A stretch of DNA of 15,028 bases, from assembly GCA_008297795.1 (NCBI GenBank), contig VBQP01000009.1:1-15028 (forward strand), given 5' to 3'. The position numbers and the translations under genes are program-made. Below, piece after piece: positions 1 through 7,327 of this stretch. This DNA comes from Thermoplasmata archaeon. Its GTDB lineage: Archaea; Thermoplasmatota; E2; UBA202; DSCA01. Every line of letters begins with the position of its first letter. The first letter of the stretch is position 1. Below the pieces are notes generated by a model. The model saw nothing but the letters and a program-made list of their open reading frames with translations, ran no database searches and was not told the origin of the DNA.

Positions 1-181
1 CCACAGTTCCGTTTTTATCAGTGAATATAAGCGGCTCGTTTTCATATACACCAACTTTTAAAAAAATAGTAGAATCATCTGCAGAAATGTCTGTTAAAAC
101 AAAATCTGTGCCCAACAAAACCAGGCAGAGGCCAAGTATGAAATATTTTTTCCATGCCCACGCATTGATTATGTTATCCAT
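1..181 (-). CDS. Secreted/membrane protein with solute-binding-type domain, N-terminal part only
   Basis: The reading frame opens with ATG at 181 and stays open to the window edge, giving 60 codons, so the 3' end is missing. It starts MDNIINAWAWKKYF, followed by a hydrophobic stretch (about residues 13-30) that is a signal peptide or signal anchor. After it comes LKVGVYENEPLIFTDKNGTV. A strand of the form KVGVY-x-N-x-P plus FTD-x-NG is typical of the start of family 3 periplasmic solute-binding domains. In archaea and bacteria these often form the extracytoplasmic sensor of histidine kinases or diguanylate cyclases; which output domain this one has lies outside the window. A purine-rich AGGAAGGAG sits just before the ATG, and TATA-like sequence lies upstream in the gap after polC. 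Reading frame is fairly sure; domain assignment is moderate and rests on a short stretch. Confidence 0.7.
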   Translation of the reverse strand, partial: MDNIINAWAWKKYFILGLCLVLLGTDFVLTDISADDSTIFLKVGVYENEPLIFTDKNGTV

Positions 182-205
182 ATCTCCTTCCTGCTCCCAA
201 TATAT

Positions 206-231
206 CATAAATTTATTTGGGGTATAAATGG
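206..231 (-). promoter_or_regulatory. Probable TATA-box promoter of the left-edge sensor gene
   Basis: On the minus strand CCATTTATACC (about 231-221) and a second A/T-rich box AAATAAATTTATG (218-206) precede the start codon at 181. The first would place transcription start near 199, giving a short leader that just holds the AGGAAGGAG ribosome-binding site. It lies immediately after the polC stop codon, so the gene can be transcribed independently. Sequence pattern only. Confidence 0.4.
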
Positions 232-237
232 TTATCG

Positions 238-3200
238 CTATTTGAAGAAGTCGCTGAGTGTTGTCTTCTTCACCTTGTCGTTCACAAAAAGGGACTCTGC
301 AGATTTCTCGAATATCAGTATGCGCTGTTTCGTATATTCTGGTATGGAAAATTCCCGCATTATTCTCTTTGCAGGCTCAAGGTATTTTTTTATGGATTTT
401 TCGTGGACTGTGAGCGTAAGGGGTCCGCCGCATTTTGTGCAGACGCCTTTAAGGGGCACTCTCCTGTATTTTTTGTTGCATTTGACACACCTGACCTGCT
501 GTGTTGTAAAAGCCCTCAGATTTCCTATCAGATCAGGCAGGAAGTGAGTCTGTATCACCCTTGCTGCAACATCGTTTTCATCAACCGCCCTTATCTTTCT
601 TGCAAGTTCCAGCTGAGCCTGGAGTTTTTCTTCCATTGTTTTCAGCGTTTTGTATGACGATGACCTCGGCCCCTCTGCAATATTGGCTGTATCATGTGTA
701 AATGCAAATCCATCATATTCCCGCCCTGTGCCTATGCGGTTGGCAACCAGGTCCATCTCATCCTCCACCTCTCTGGGATGAGCATGGTGTATCGTCGCCC
801 TGTAAAAATCCAGGGGATAGCGGGGCAACAGATCCATGCTCTGCGCCTCCTTGTCCACCTCCGAGGGGGAAATCCTTGTAGCAAGAACAAGTGGAAGATC
901 CATATGTCCGCCCCTCTTTTCAGGTATGTATTCAAGTGAAAAATTTATCAGAACATCGAGCAAAAGCATAAGCGTGTCCTCATCACCGTCGCAATTCCTT
1001 CTTTTCGCAGCGTGATAGAAAGGATGTGCGTAACACACATCAGCATCGACAAAACCTATTATCCTCCCCACGGCGCCTGCAGAAGTGTGAGGGGACATGC
1101 CGACAACAAGCGAGCCCACAAGGTCGGCAGGAGAGGAAGCATTGTAAAATCTGTCCATTTTGTAAAATTTCTCAAGAAGTTCGTCCATGTAATTTGCAAC
1201 CCTGAGCATGTACTCGCCGCATTTTTTTGACGGTATCAAATCCTGGACCTTCAACTCACATATCTGGTCATCTCTCTCAAGTGGCATGCCCTTCCAGTCC
1301 TTTTCATACCCCATCTCCCTCAACTTTTCCACAGAAGTTCCTATCTCGTACGGCTTGAAATGGGTGAGGGGCACATTTGTCATGTCAAAACGTGCAGTGC
1401 CATCCTTGAAAACATATACTCCGTGCTTTGCTCTGAGCAACCCTTTTTCGAGGCATTCGGGAGTTTTGTTCTTTGACGAAAGCCCTGCAACCCCCTTCAC
1501 TTTCTCAGGCATGGAAGTCATTCCCACTCTTTCCTTCGCCTTCTCGACTTCCATATACAATTTCACCTCGTGCAAACTCACCTCTCCCGTAAAAAGCGTC
1601 TCGCCGCCGCAGTCGCATATTCTTTTGTAGGTTATTTTCCCGCATTTTCTGCACTTTCTCACTCCAGCCTCAAATTTTACTTTGTTTGCCCTCGCGGCAG
1701 AATTCACAAGACGCTCCCTCCCCCCCGCCTCCCCCACAGGGAACAGCACATGAGGGGTGGCTCTCATCGTCCTTTCAGCCGCCTTCTCAGGCCTCCCCAT
1801 TCTTGTGCCTATGCGCTGGGGCGCACGGGGCATGATTTTTATTCCTGAAAGTTCTGATACCATCTCGACAGGGTCGGACAGCGCTGAACTCCTCTTTCTG
1901 ACAATTTTTCCGTCCTCGATATCGAAGCCGCAGCACCTTACAATGGCATAGGCATATTTTTCGACAACAATCCTGCCATTTTCCTTATCCTCTCTGTGAA
2001 GGGCGCCGAGTTTCAGAAGAATTTCTTTTATTTCATCGCTTTTCTGGAGCATCAGAGAGCCGTCGTAAAATGCCTTTTCAACAGCATCAGAGAGCGCTTT
2101 TATTTCTTCAGGAGAGATATCGTGCCAGAAAAGGTTGTATGATGGATGGAGAGGAATGCCAAACTTTTCGGACATCAAGAATGCATCTTCAGGCGATGGG
2201 TTTTTTATATCAACCTGATGCCCCAGTTTTTTTGATACAGCATCCTGTGCTTTCCCGTCATCGCCCATGCATCCTGCTTTTTCTTCGAGCTCCTGTACCC
2301 ACCATTCATAAGAATAACTCGCCTGCGGGAGTATCGCATTGTTTTCCACAAACTCCCCGAAAGGTATGAGTATCTCCCCGAGGTCTATTATTTCCTTCAC
2401 ATCCTTCCTTATCCTTCTCGCTTCCTCAAGCGTATTTACCTGAACAAAATCCCCGTTTTTGAGCAGAACCATGGGCCCCTCTATCGAATCGCATGGCGTG
2501 CCTACAGTCCCCTTTCCCGGTCTTTCTGTCTTTATTTGCGTGCCGATTGCTATGAAATCATCGAGTATGTGCATCGCTGCAGGATTTATGGCGGTGGACG
2601 CAAGCCCGCATGTCCTCCCTCTCCCGTAGCGCAGGCGAAATCCTCCTTTTGCTGAAGGATGAGAAAAAACAGGTCTCCCTGCAATCAAACTTGTTATATA
2701 TTTGGAGGAAGGAACAATCTCATTTTTGTTCTCTCCCCCCTCCTTCACGAATTTTTTGAGGAAATCCCAGCCCTCCAGATTCATCCTGCTAACATGCTTC
2801 AAAATCTTCGGGGCTTTCAAACACAAACCTTCTGCAATGACAAGGCATGCCCCGCCCCTGACCTGGTTTGTCTTCACCCTTGGCAAATCCCTCTTTCCCA
2901 TGACCTCCCTGTCCTCTGTGGGCTCACCATTTATACATACAGGACAATTTCTTACTATTGTCTCGATTTCATCCAGGGAAGGCGCATACTGCAGAGATGC
3001 TATTCTGTCATATAGCGGTACCTCCTCTTTGTATCTCTCTATTTCATCCTCTGTTGGTTTATATCTTCCTATGCCGAGTTTCCTCCTCACAATATCTGCT
3101 ATCAAAACGCTCATCGCCTCCGCCGTCCCCCCCGCAGAGCGTATGGGACCTGCAAAGTAAAGTTCTATGTAGTCGCTGCCGTCAAAATTCTTTGCTATCT

Positions 3201-3558
3201 TCACTTCGGATATTCCCTCTATAGGGGCAACAAGAACTCCTTCTGTTAGTATTGCAAGTCCTGTCCTTACTGCCTGATCGACTGTCTCCTCCACGTTGCT
3301 GCCTGCTCCCTCTGCTATCTCTATGGCAACAGATATTGCAGTTTCCTCCCTCCCCATATTTTTCAGATAATGCCTTATCCTTTCTGCAATTCCCCTTGGT
3401 CCGACAAGTTCTTCCACTCTTTCCGCAAAATCATTTGCAGTTGGAATCTCCACATCTTTTTTCGGGTCATATCCCCGGCTTCTTGCCTCCCTCGCAATTG
3501 AATAATGACGCTCAACCTCTCGTCCTATCTCTGAAAAATATTCCTGAATATTGCCCAT
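238..3558 (-). CDS. polC: DNA polymerase II (PolD) large subunit DP2
   Basis: Catalytic subunit of the archaeal replicative D-family polymerase, working with the exonuclease subunit DP1 (not in this window) and the sliding clamp. The product is 1106 residues, a normal length for an intein-free DP2. Visible landmarks are the N-terminal DP2 region with GPIRSAGGTAEAMS (about 137-150), a CPVC pair at 205-208, a zinc-binding CRKC...CDC cluster from 636, the active-site signature NCDGDED beginning at N855 with D857 and D859 as the expected metal ligands, and a C-terminal zinc finger (C1024, C1027, C1040, C1043). The last residues KTTLSDFF match the PCNA-interacting C-terminal tail of euryarchaeal DP2, with Lys in place of the usual Gln. 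The start is 39 bases after the stop of the kinase-like gene, with a TATA-like box about 27 bases ahead of the ATG, suggesting a leaderless message. Identification is very secure. Confidence 0.97.
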   Translation of the reverse strand: MGNIQEYFSEIGREVERHYSIAREARSRGYDPKKDVEIPTANDFAERVEELVGPRGIAERIRHYLKNMGREETAISVAIEIAEGAGSNVEETVDQAVRTGLAILTEGVLVAPIEGISEVKIAKNFDGSDYIELYFAGPIRSAGGTAEAMSVLIADIVRRKLGIGRYKPTEDEIERYKEEVPLYDRIASLQYAPSLDEIETIVRNCPVCINGEPTEDREVMGKRDLPRVKTNQVRGGACLVIAEGLCLKAPKILKHVSRMNLEGWDFLKKFVKEGGENKNEIVPSSKYITSLIAGRPVFSHPSAKGGFRLRYGRGRTCGLASTAINPAAMHILDDFIAIGTQIKTERPGKGTVGTPCDSIEGPMVLLKNGDFVQVNTLEEARRIRKDVKEIIDLGEILIPFGEFVENNAILPQASYSYEWWVQELEEKAGCMGDDGKAQDAVSKKLGHQVDIKNPSPEDAFLMSEKFGIPLHPSYNLFWHDISPEEIKALSDAVEKAFYDGSLMLQKSDEIKEILLKLGALHREDKENGRIVVEKYAYAIVRCCGFDIEDGKIVRKRSSALSDPVEMVSELSGIKIMPRAPQRIGTRMGRPEKAAERTMRATPHVLFPVGEAGGRERLVNSAARANKVKFEAGVRKCRKCGKITYKRICDCGGETLFTGEVSLHEVKLYMEVEKAKERVGMTSMPEKVKGVAGLSSKNKTPECLEKGLLRAKHGVYVFKDGTARFDMTNVPLTHFKPYEIGTSVEKLREMGYEKDWKGMPLERDDQICELKVQDLIPSKKCGEYMLRVANYMDELLEKFYKMDRFYNASSPADLVGSLVVGMSPHTSAGAVGRIIGFVDADVCYAHPFYHAAKRRNCDGDEDTLMLLLDVLINFSLEYIPEKRGGHMDLPLVLATRISPSEVDKEAQSMDLLPRYPLDFYRATIHHAHPREVEDEMDLVANRIGTGREYDGFAFTHDTANIAEGPRSSSYKTLKTMEEKLQAQLELARKIRAVDENDVAARVIQTHFLPDLIGNLRAFTTQQVRCVKCNKKYRRVPLKGVCTKCGGPLTLTVHEKSIKKYLEPAKRIMREFSIPEYTKQRILIFEKSAESLFVNDKVKKTTLSDFFK

Positions 3559-3578
3559 CCAAAAATGAATAGGCAGGG

Positions 3579-3591
3579 GTGTTTAAATGTT
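3579..3591 (-). promoter_or_regulatory. Probable TATA box for leaderless polC transcript
   Basis: AACATTTAAACACC on the minus strand is centred near 3585, about 27 bases before the polC ATG at 3558. In archaea transcription starts roughly 25-30 bases after the TATA centre, so start codon and transcription start would coincide. There is no clear ribosome-binding site between the box and the ATG, which fits a leaderless message. Confidence 0.45.
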
Positions 3592-3597
3592 ATTCGC

Positions 3598-4800
3598 CTA
3601 AGGTCTGACTTTTATCGTTTCCTTCACAAGATTCTCTATTCTTTTGAGGCTCTGGGATATGGACTCCACCTGCTTTCTCTGCTTTTCAGTCAACTGCCCG
3701 TATTTACCTTCCTCGAGCAGGTAAAGATATCCCTGCGCTATGCATAGCGGATTGAAAAACTCGTGGGATATCTGTTTTGCAAACATCTTCCTGAATTCCT
3801 CGCCTTCCACAGCGCTCTCCTGAAAGGCAAGAACATTCACATATTCATTCCCCTCCATAACACCTGCATATCTCCCGAACATTTTCCTTTTGTTTCCGTT
3901 TCGGTCAACGAATGTGAATTCAATATCCTGCTCCTCATCGCCGGAAAAATCAATTGGCTCACCAACGAAGTCGCTCAGCATTCTTCCCCTGACCTCATCT
4001 GCGCTGTACTTCATATTACTTATGAAATGTTCGTTCACACTCAGTATTTTTCCGTCTATGCCCACAACAACCACGTTTATGGGTATGTTGTCCATAACTT
4101 TCTTGAGAGGCAGTATTTCCTCTCTTCCCTCATTCCCGGAAGGAAGGGAAACTTCTCTGGGAATGAATGGAATGTTTTCAAGGCGTATCAGAAGTTCTCT
4201 GCACCTTCTCATGTTCATATCGATTATCTTTGCATCCCTTCTCGCTCCAACAACAAGTTGGGCAAATTCCCTTCTGCCGATTTCATCAAGCAGTCTTTTT
4301 TCAGATAAAACCATCAACTTTTTTCTTATCTCCACCCTTCTACTTTCAAGGTCCTCAAGCCTTCTTTTTAGAGAGTTTCTCACCATATCTGCATTCTGTA
4401 TATACCTGCCAAGTTCGGGATGCGCCTTCGCAATCTCCCCCACCTCCCCTCTGGAGAGCCCTCCTTCGGAGATTATATCCCCGAGTTCCGGCATTTTTGC
4501 TTTTAATTCCATCTCCTCTATCATCTCCCTTGCCTCAGAATACCAGAGCGGGACAAATACAAGACCCCTCCCTGTGACATCGAAAGAATCCTTTGACATC
4601 GAGATTATTTTCCCCGTTTTCACGTCCTCTATCTCATAACCTGCGACCTTCCCGTTGCTGTCTCTTATCACTTTCTTCACCACTCCCATCTCCTCCCCCG
4701 TGTCTTCAAAATATGCAACAGTGCCGGATCTGTCATCGCCCCAGAAGGGCCAGACCACCCTCTTAAATTTCTCCCACAAAATCTTCAATTTACCCATCAT
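3598..4800 (-). CDS. PRC-barrel/PAS/DHp protein: histidine-kinase-like, lacks the ATPase domain
   Basis: This 400-residue soluble protein has, in order: a PRC-barrel-like domain (about 22-75, SGTVAYFEDTGEEMGVV, then DSNGKVAGYEIEDVKTGK), a helical, charged region with likely coiled coil (about 135-210), a PAS domain (about 233-328, MDNIPINVVVVGIDGKILSVN) and a DHp/HisKA dimerisation helix pair (about 338-395) carrying the H-box ISHEFFNPL with H346 as candidate phosphoacceptor. It then stops with TAG. No HATPase N, G1 or G2 boxes follow; polC begins 39 bases later, so the catalytic domain is absent rather than shifted out of frame. It may be phosphorylated in trans, act as a phosphotransfer or dimerisation hub, or be a pseudokinase. 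Its ATG overlaps the stop of the signal peptidase gene (ATGA), so it is probably translated with it. Domains fairly sure, function unknown. Confidence 0.85.
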   Translation of the reverse strand: MMGKLKILWEKFKRVVWPFWGDDRSGTVAYFEDTGEEMGVVKKVIRDSNGKVAGYEIEDVKTGKIISMSKDSFDVTGRGLVFVPLWYSEAREMIEEMELKAKMPELGDIISEGGLSRGEVGEIAKAHPELGRYIQNADMVRNSLKRRLEDLESRRVEIRKKLMVLSEKRLLDEIGRREFAQLVVGARRDAKIIDMNMRRCRELLIRLENIPFIPREVSLPSGNEGREEILPLKKVMDNIPINVVVVGIDGKILSVNEHFISNMKYSADEVRGRMLSDFVGEPIDFSGDEEQDIEFTFVDRNGNKRKMFGRYAGVMEGNEYVNVLAFQESAVEGEEFRKMFAKQISHEFFNPLCIAQGYLYLLEEGKYGQLTEKQRKQVESISQSLKRIENLVKETIKVRP

Positions 4801-6533
4801 ATATCACACCTCTTTAACATGACTCCATAATCCTTTTTCTCCCTCAAATAATGAATTGCATATCCTGGCAACCAGGAAAGCAGGCAGGCAGGAACAGCCA
4901 TGACCGCAAAAATGAATAATATGACTCCCCCTATTGTTATGGCTGACGAGAGAGGGACAAAAATTGAATGATTTGTACCGAATATGTGAACAAATGAACT
5001 TCCTGCAAATGCTATAGAAAAAATACCATCTGTTAGAAGAGCAGAGAACATTATTTCAGCCCTCCACCTGCATCCGATTGCATAAGCAACAATGCCCCCT
5101 GCCACAGAGGCAATGAAGAGAAGGCATATCAGGCTCCTGCATATGTAAAAATATACAGGAGCGATGAGAACAAAACTGGTGAGAGATGCAATTGCCGGCT
5201 TTTCTATCCTGAAATCGACCCAGTGAAGTTCTCCGTTCATCCACCTGAATGCATCAGCAAATTTTCTGCCCACATTGAAAGAAGGGATTTTTGAATAGAG
5301 GGGGTGAAGTTTAACATGTAATGGAAGCATTGCCCATGAGAGATATCTTCTCTCGAGCACATATCTCTCCAGAATTGCAGATATTCCCAGAAGAATTATG
5401 AAGGATATTACTGTCATAATGACCGCAGAGATTGCCGAAAGAATAAAAACAGCCTTTGCCGGCTCTTGATTGTAGAAAAATTTTACTGCCCCATAAGGTA
5501 TGACCATCCAGTACGGGGAGGAATATATGTATATGCTGCCCGTATAGATGCCTGCATCTGTGCCTGGCGGGATGTATGCAGTAACGTTACCTGACAACTT
5601 CTCTCCATTCTTCAGAGTGAATATGCTGTTGCCATACTGAATAAAAGGCGTGATATTGCCGGATGCAAACACCATGCCTCTGACAGGAAAAAGTGATGGA
5701 TTTACAACGCTGAGCGACCTTGGAAAAGAAATTTCCCCTTCCTCCATGTTGCCAAACGATATGGCACTTTTAGGCGCTGCCTTCCCGACGCCGAGAGATG
5801 CGGTCATGCGGTCGTAGGAAAGTGAGCCTGCAACCATCAGAAAAATAAGGTAAAAAATCAGAATGTAAAAGAATATTCTTTTTGAAGAGATTCTTTCGGG
5901 CCCGAATATGTGCTCTCTGAGCTTCTCCTTCATGGTTTTCCCATTCTCGGGAGCCCATATTATCACACCAGCCACAAGGATGGAAAAGGAAATTGCAGCA
6001 GGAGCAAAAATGATGTAATGCATGTCTGACTGGGGCTTCCCCCAGGACATCGGCTTCGATAATTCAATAAATGCAGTCTGTATAAAAAGCCATGGATAGC
6101 CTGCAAAGGGTATTTTCAGCGGCTGGCTTCCAACCATTATTGCTTTTCCCTCCAGCATTCTGTCGTTTATGGGCGGCTCCGGCACGTGGGGACCTGCCTG
6201 GTCCGTGTAGTTGTTTGCATCACCCTTTGTTATGAGTTCGGTCTTTCCATCATATACGATTATTGACTCCACCCTGTGAGCAACAAAAACATCTTTCCCC
6301 CAACTGGTGGCACTTTTGTAAATCACAATATCCCCTTCACGGACATCATCGATGCTGCACGGAACCCAGGGCAGGACATCGCCCTTGAAGAGAGATGGTT
6401 CCATTGAGTGAGATGCAATAACACTCATCGGGAAAGGTGTTCCTGCAACTATGGAAAGAAAACGTCCCACTATGAGTAAAATGAGAGAGACAAAAAGAAT
6501 ATTTCCGATAAATTTCTTCAGGTTCAACCTCAT
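4797..6533 (-). CDS. Signal peptidase I (S26B type) fused to a large multi-pass membrane region
   Basis: Residues 1-150 are a signal peptidase I of the archaeal/ER/SipW type, which removes signal peptides at the outer face of the membrane. After an N-terminal membrane helix (about 9-30) come the catalytic Ser in SHSMEPSL (S43), VAHRV with H86 in place of the bacterial Lys, and ITKGDAN with D105. The family usually ends near here, but this protein has 578 residues. Beyond the peptidase lie membrane helices at about 172-193 and 220-238, an extracytoplasmic beta-rich segment (about 245-355), another helix (about 360-385), and four or five more C-terminal helices (about 447-560). The C-terminal region is unrecognised; the helix-beta-domain-helix part recalls proteins found beside haloarchaeal signal peptidases, but I cannot confirm homology. 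The start is one base after the stop of the upstream secreted protein, which is a plausible substrate, as is the TasA-like protein. Confidence 0.9.
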   Translation of the reverse strand: MRLNLKKFIGNILFVSLILLIVGRFLSIVAGTPFPMSVIASHSMEPSLFKGDVLPWVPCSIDDVREGDIVIYKSATSWGKDVFVAHRVESIIVYDGKTELITKGDANNYTDQAGPHVPEPPINDRMLEGKAIMVGSQPLKIPFAGYPWLFIQTAFIELSKPMSWGKPQSDMHYIIFAPAAISFSILVAGVIIWAPENGKTMKEKLREHIFGPERISSKRIFFYILIFYLIFLMVAGSLSYDRMTASLGVGKAAPKSAISFGNMEEGEISFPRSLSVVNPSLFPVRGMVFASGNITPFIQYGNSIFTLKNGEKLSGNVTAYIPPGTDAGIYTGSIYIYSSPYWMVIPYGAVKFFYNQEPAKAVFILSAISAVIMTVISFIILLGISAILERYVLERRYLSWAMLPLHVKLHPLYSKIPSFNVGRKFADAFRWMNGELHWVDFRIEKPAIASLTSFVLIAPVYFYICRSLICLLFIASVAGGIVAYAIGCRWRAEIMFSALLTDGIFSIAFAGSSFVHIFGTNHSIFVPLSSAITIGGVILFIFAVMAVPACLLSWLPGYAIHYLREKKDYGVMLKRCDI

Positions 6534-6534
6534 G

Positions 6535-7200
6535 TTACACCATATAAGTTACATCAACTTTCACATAATCTGTTGCGAGGCGCGAATAAAAATTCCAGAA
6601 AAACCGGAAACTCGGTGAATTCTGCACTGCCAGCAGAGTTAGATTGCCGCTGCCGTCGATATAGTTATTTACTCCCGAAGAGATATTTGCCTCAAGGTAA
6701 ACCTCCGGATATGAGTTCGTTGAATCAAGAACTTCATATGATGCACCTGTATGATTCCATATGTAGAAGGTTAAGCCGTCTGTCAGTATATCATGCCTTC
6801 CTATGCCATTCCATACTATATGAAGCAGGGTTATGTTGTTCTGATATATGTGAAAAACGAATCTGTGCGATGCATAATTCCACATGGAAGCCCTTTCAAC
6901 CTGAAAAACCCCGTCATCGGATGAAATTCTGCTGTATTGGGCAGTATTGAATTCGGTTGATGGAACACTGTTTGTGGGAGGGGGATTCTGAGATACATCT
7001 ATTCTGTAAGCCCATCTATCCACACCAGCCCCTGTGCTGAAATCATATGTTGTCGTATTGTAAGATGCTCCAGATACTGTATAAGAAGAAGATATGCCCG
7101 CTTCTGAGTACTGGTTTGCATATAAAATTGTAGAGTATGCACTGCCTGCAAAAATTGCGGATATTGAAAGGGCAAATAATAGCGCCAATTTTTTTCTCAT
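6535..7200 (-). CDS. Secreted beta-rich protein of the TasA-like operon, unknown family
   Basis: A 221-residue protein with a clear signal peptide: MRKK, a hydrophobic core to about residue 19, and a likely cut near GSAYS (about 20-25). The mature part is rich in Ser, Thr, Asn and aromatic residues and alternates in a beta-sandwich manner, with five N-glycosylation sequons (N48, N122, N149, N172, N186). Recognisable segments are STGAGVDRWAYRIDVSQ, GRHDILTDGLTFYIWNHT and the end TDYVKVDVTYMV. I recall similar modules in secreted archaeal proteins but cannot name the family. It has no C-terminal anchor, so it is released or joined to another structure, perhaps as a minor subunit, tip or anchor of the TasA-like filament. 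Its ATG lies one base after the stop of a 28-residue ORF and its own stop one base before the signal peptidase ATG, so translation is probably coupled on both sides. Confidence 0.8.
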   Translation of the reverse strand: MRKKLALLFALSISAIFAGSAYSTILYANQYSEAGISSSYTVSGASYNTTTYDFSTGAGVDRWAYRIDVSQNPPPTNSVPSTEFNTAQYSRISSDDGVFQVERASMWNYASHRFVFHIYQNNITLLHIVWNGIGRHDILTDGLTFYIWNHTGASYEVLDSTNSYPEVYLEANISSGVNNYIDGSGNLTLLAVQNSPSFRFFWNFYSRLATDYVKVDVTYMV

Positions 7201-7201
7201 C

Positions 7202-7288
7202 CTATCTAACCTGAACTATTATGGATGCCAGGAAGGCAAGCAATACTGCAAGACCAATCAGCAGCAGTAACTTCTTTTTCATTCCCAT
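7202..7288 (-). CDS. 28-residue single-span membrane peptide
   Basis: A short frame begins MGMKKKLLLL, continues as an unbroken hydrophobic helix, and ends IIVQVR before TAG. The shape is a basic N-terminus, about 20 hydrophobic residues and one basic residue at the end, like a small membrane peptide or an uncleaved signal sequence. It fills most of the gap between the TasA-like gene and the next secreted protein, and its stop is one base before the following ATG, the same spacing as at the next junction. That regular spacing, and the lack of a strong ribosome-binding site for the next gene, support translation. ATG at 7282 is an alternative start. It could be a leader that couples translation, or a functional micropeptide of the secretion complex. 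Confidence 0.55.
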   Translation of the reverse strand: MGMKKKLLLLIGLAVLLAFLASIIVQVR

Positions 7289-7307
7289 TTTAGAGAATGG
7301 AAAGAGG

Positions 7308-7326
7308 GGGGATAATTAATATCCCC
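7308..7326 (-). terminator. Hairpin directly after the TasA-like stop codon
   Basis: A perfect 7-base stem (GGGGATA paired with TATCCCC) with a 5-base loop begins one base after the TGA of the TasA-like gene. It is followed by pyrimidine-rich CCTCTTTCC rather than a long T run. In archaea such a structure is more likely to protect the upstream message 3' end, mark a processing site or partly reduce read-through than to act as a full terminator. Confidence 0.55.
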
Positions 7327-7327
7327 T

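Noticed and set aside
217..657. Long plus-strand frames opposite polC and elsewhere (also 3890-4639 and 11982-12521)
   Set aside because: They lie antisense to secure genes, give Ser/Pro/Leu/Phe-rich low-quality translations and have no promoters; they mirror the codon use of the real strand.
3559..3600. Possible frameshift hiding an ATPase domain after the DHp helices
   Set aside because: Only 39 bases separate the stop from polC, and polC is complete, so there is no space for a remnant.
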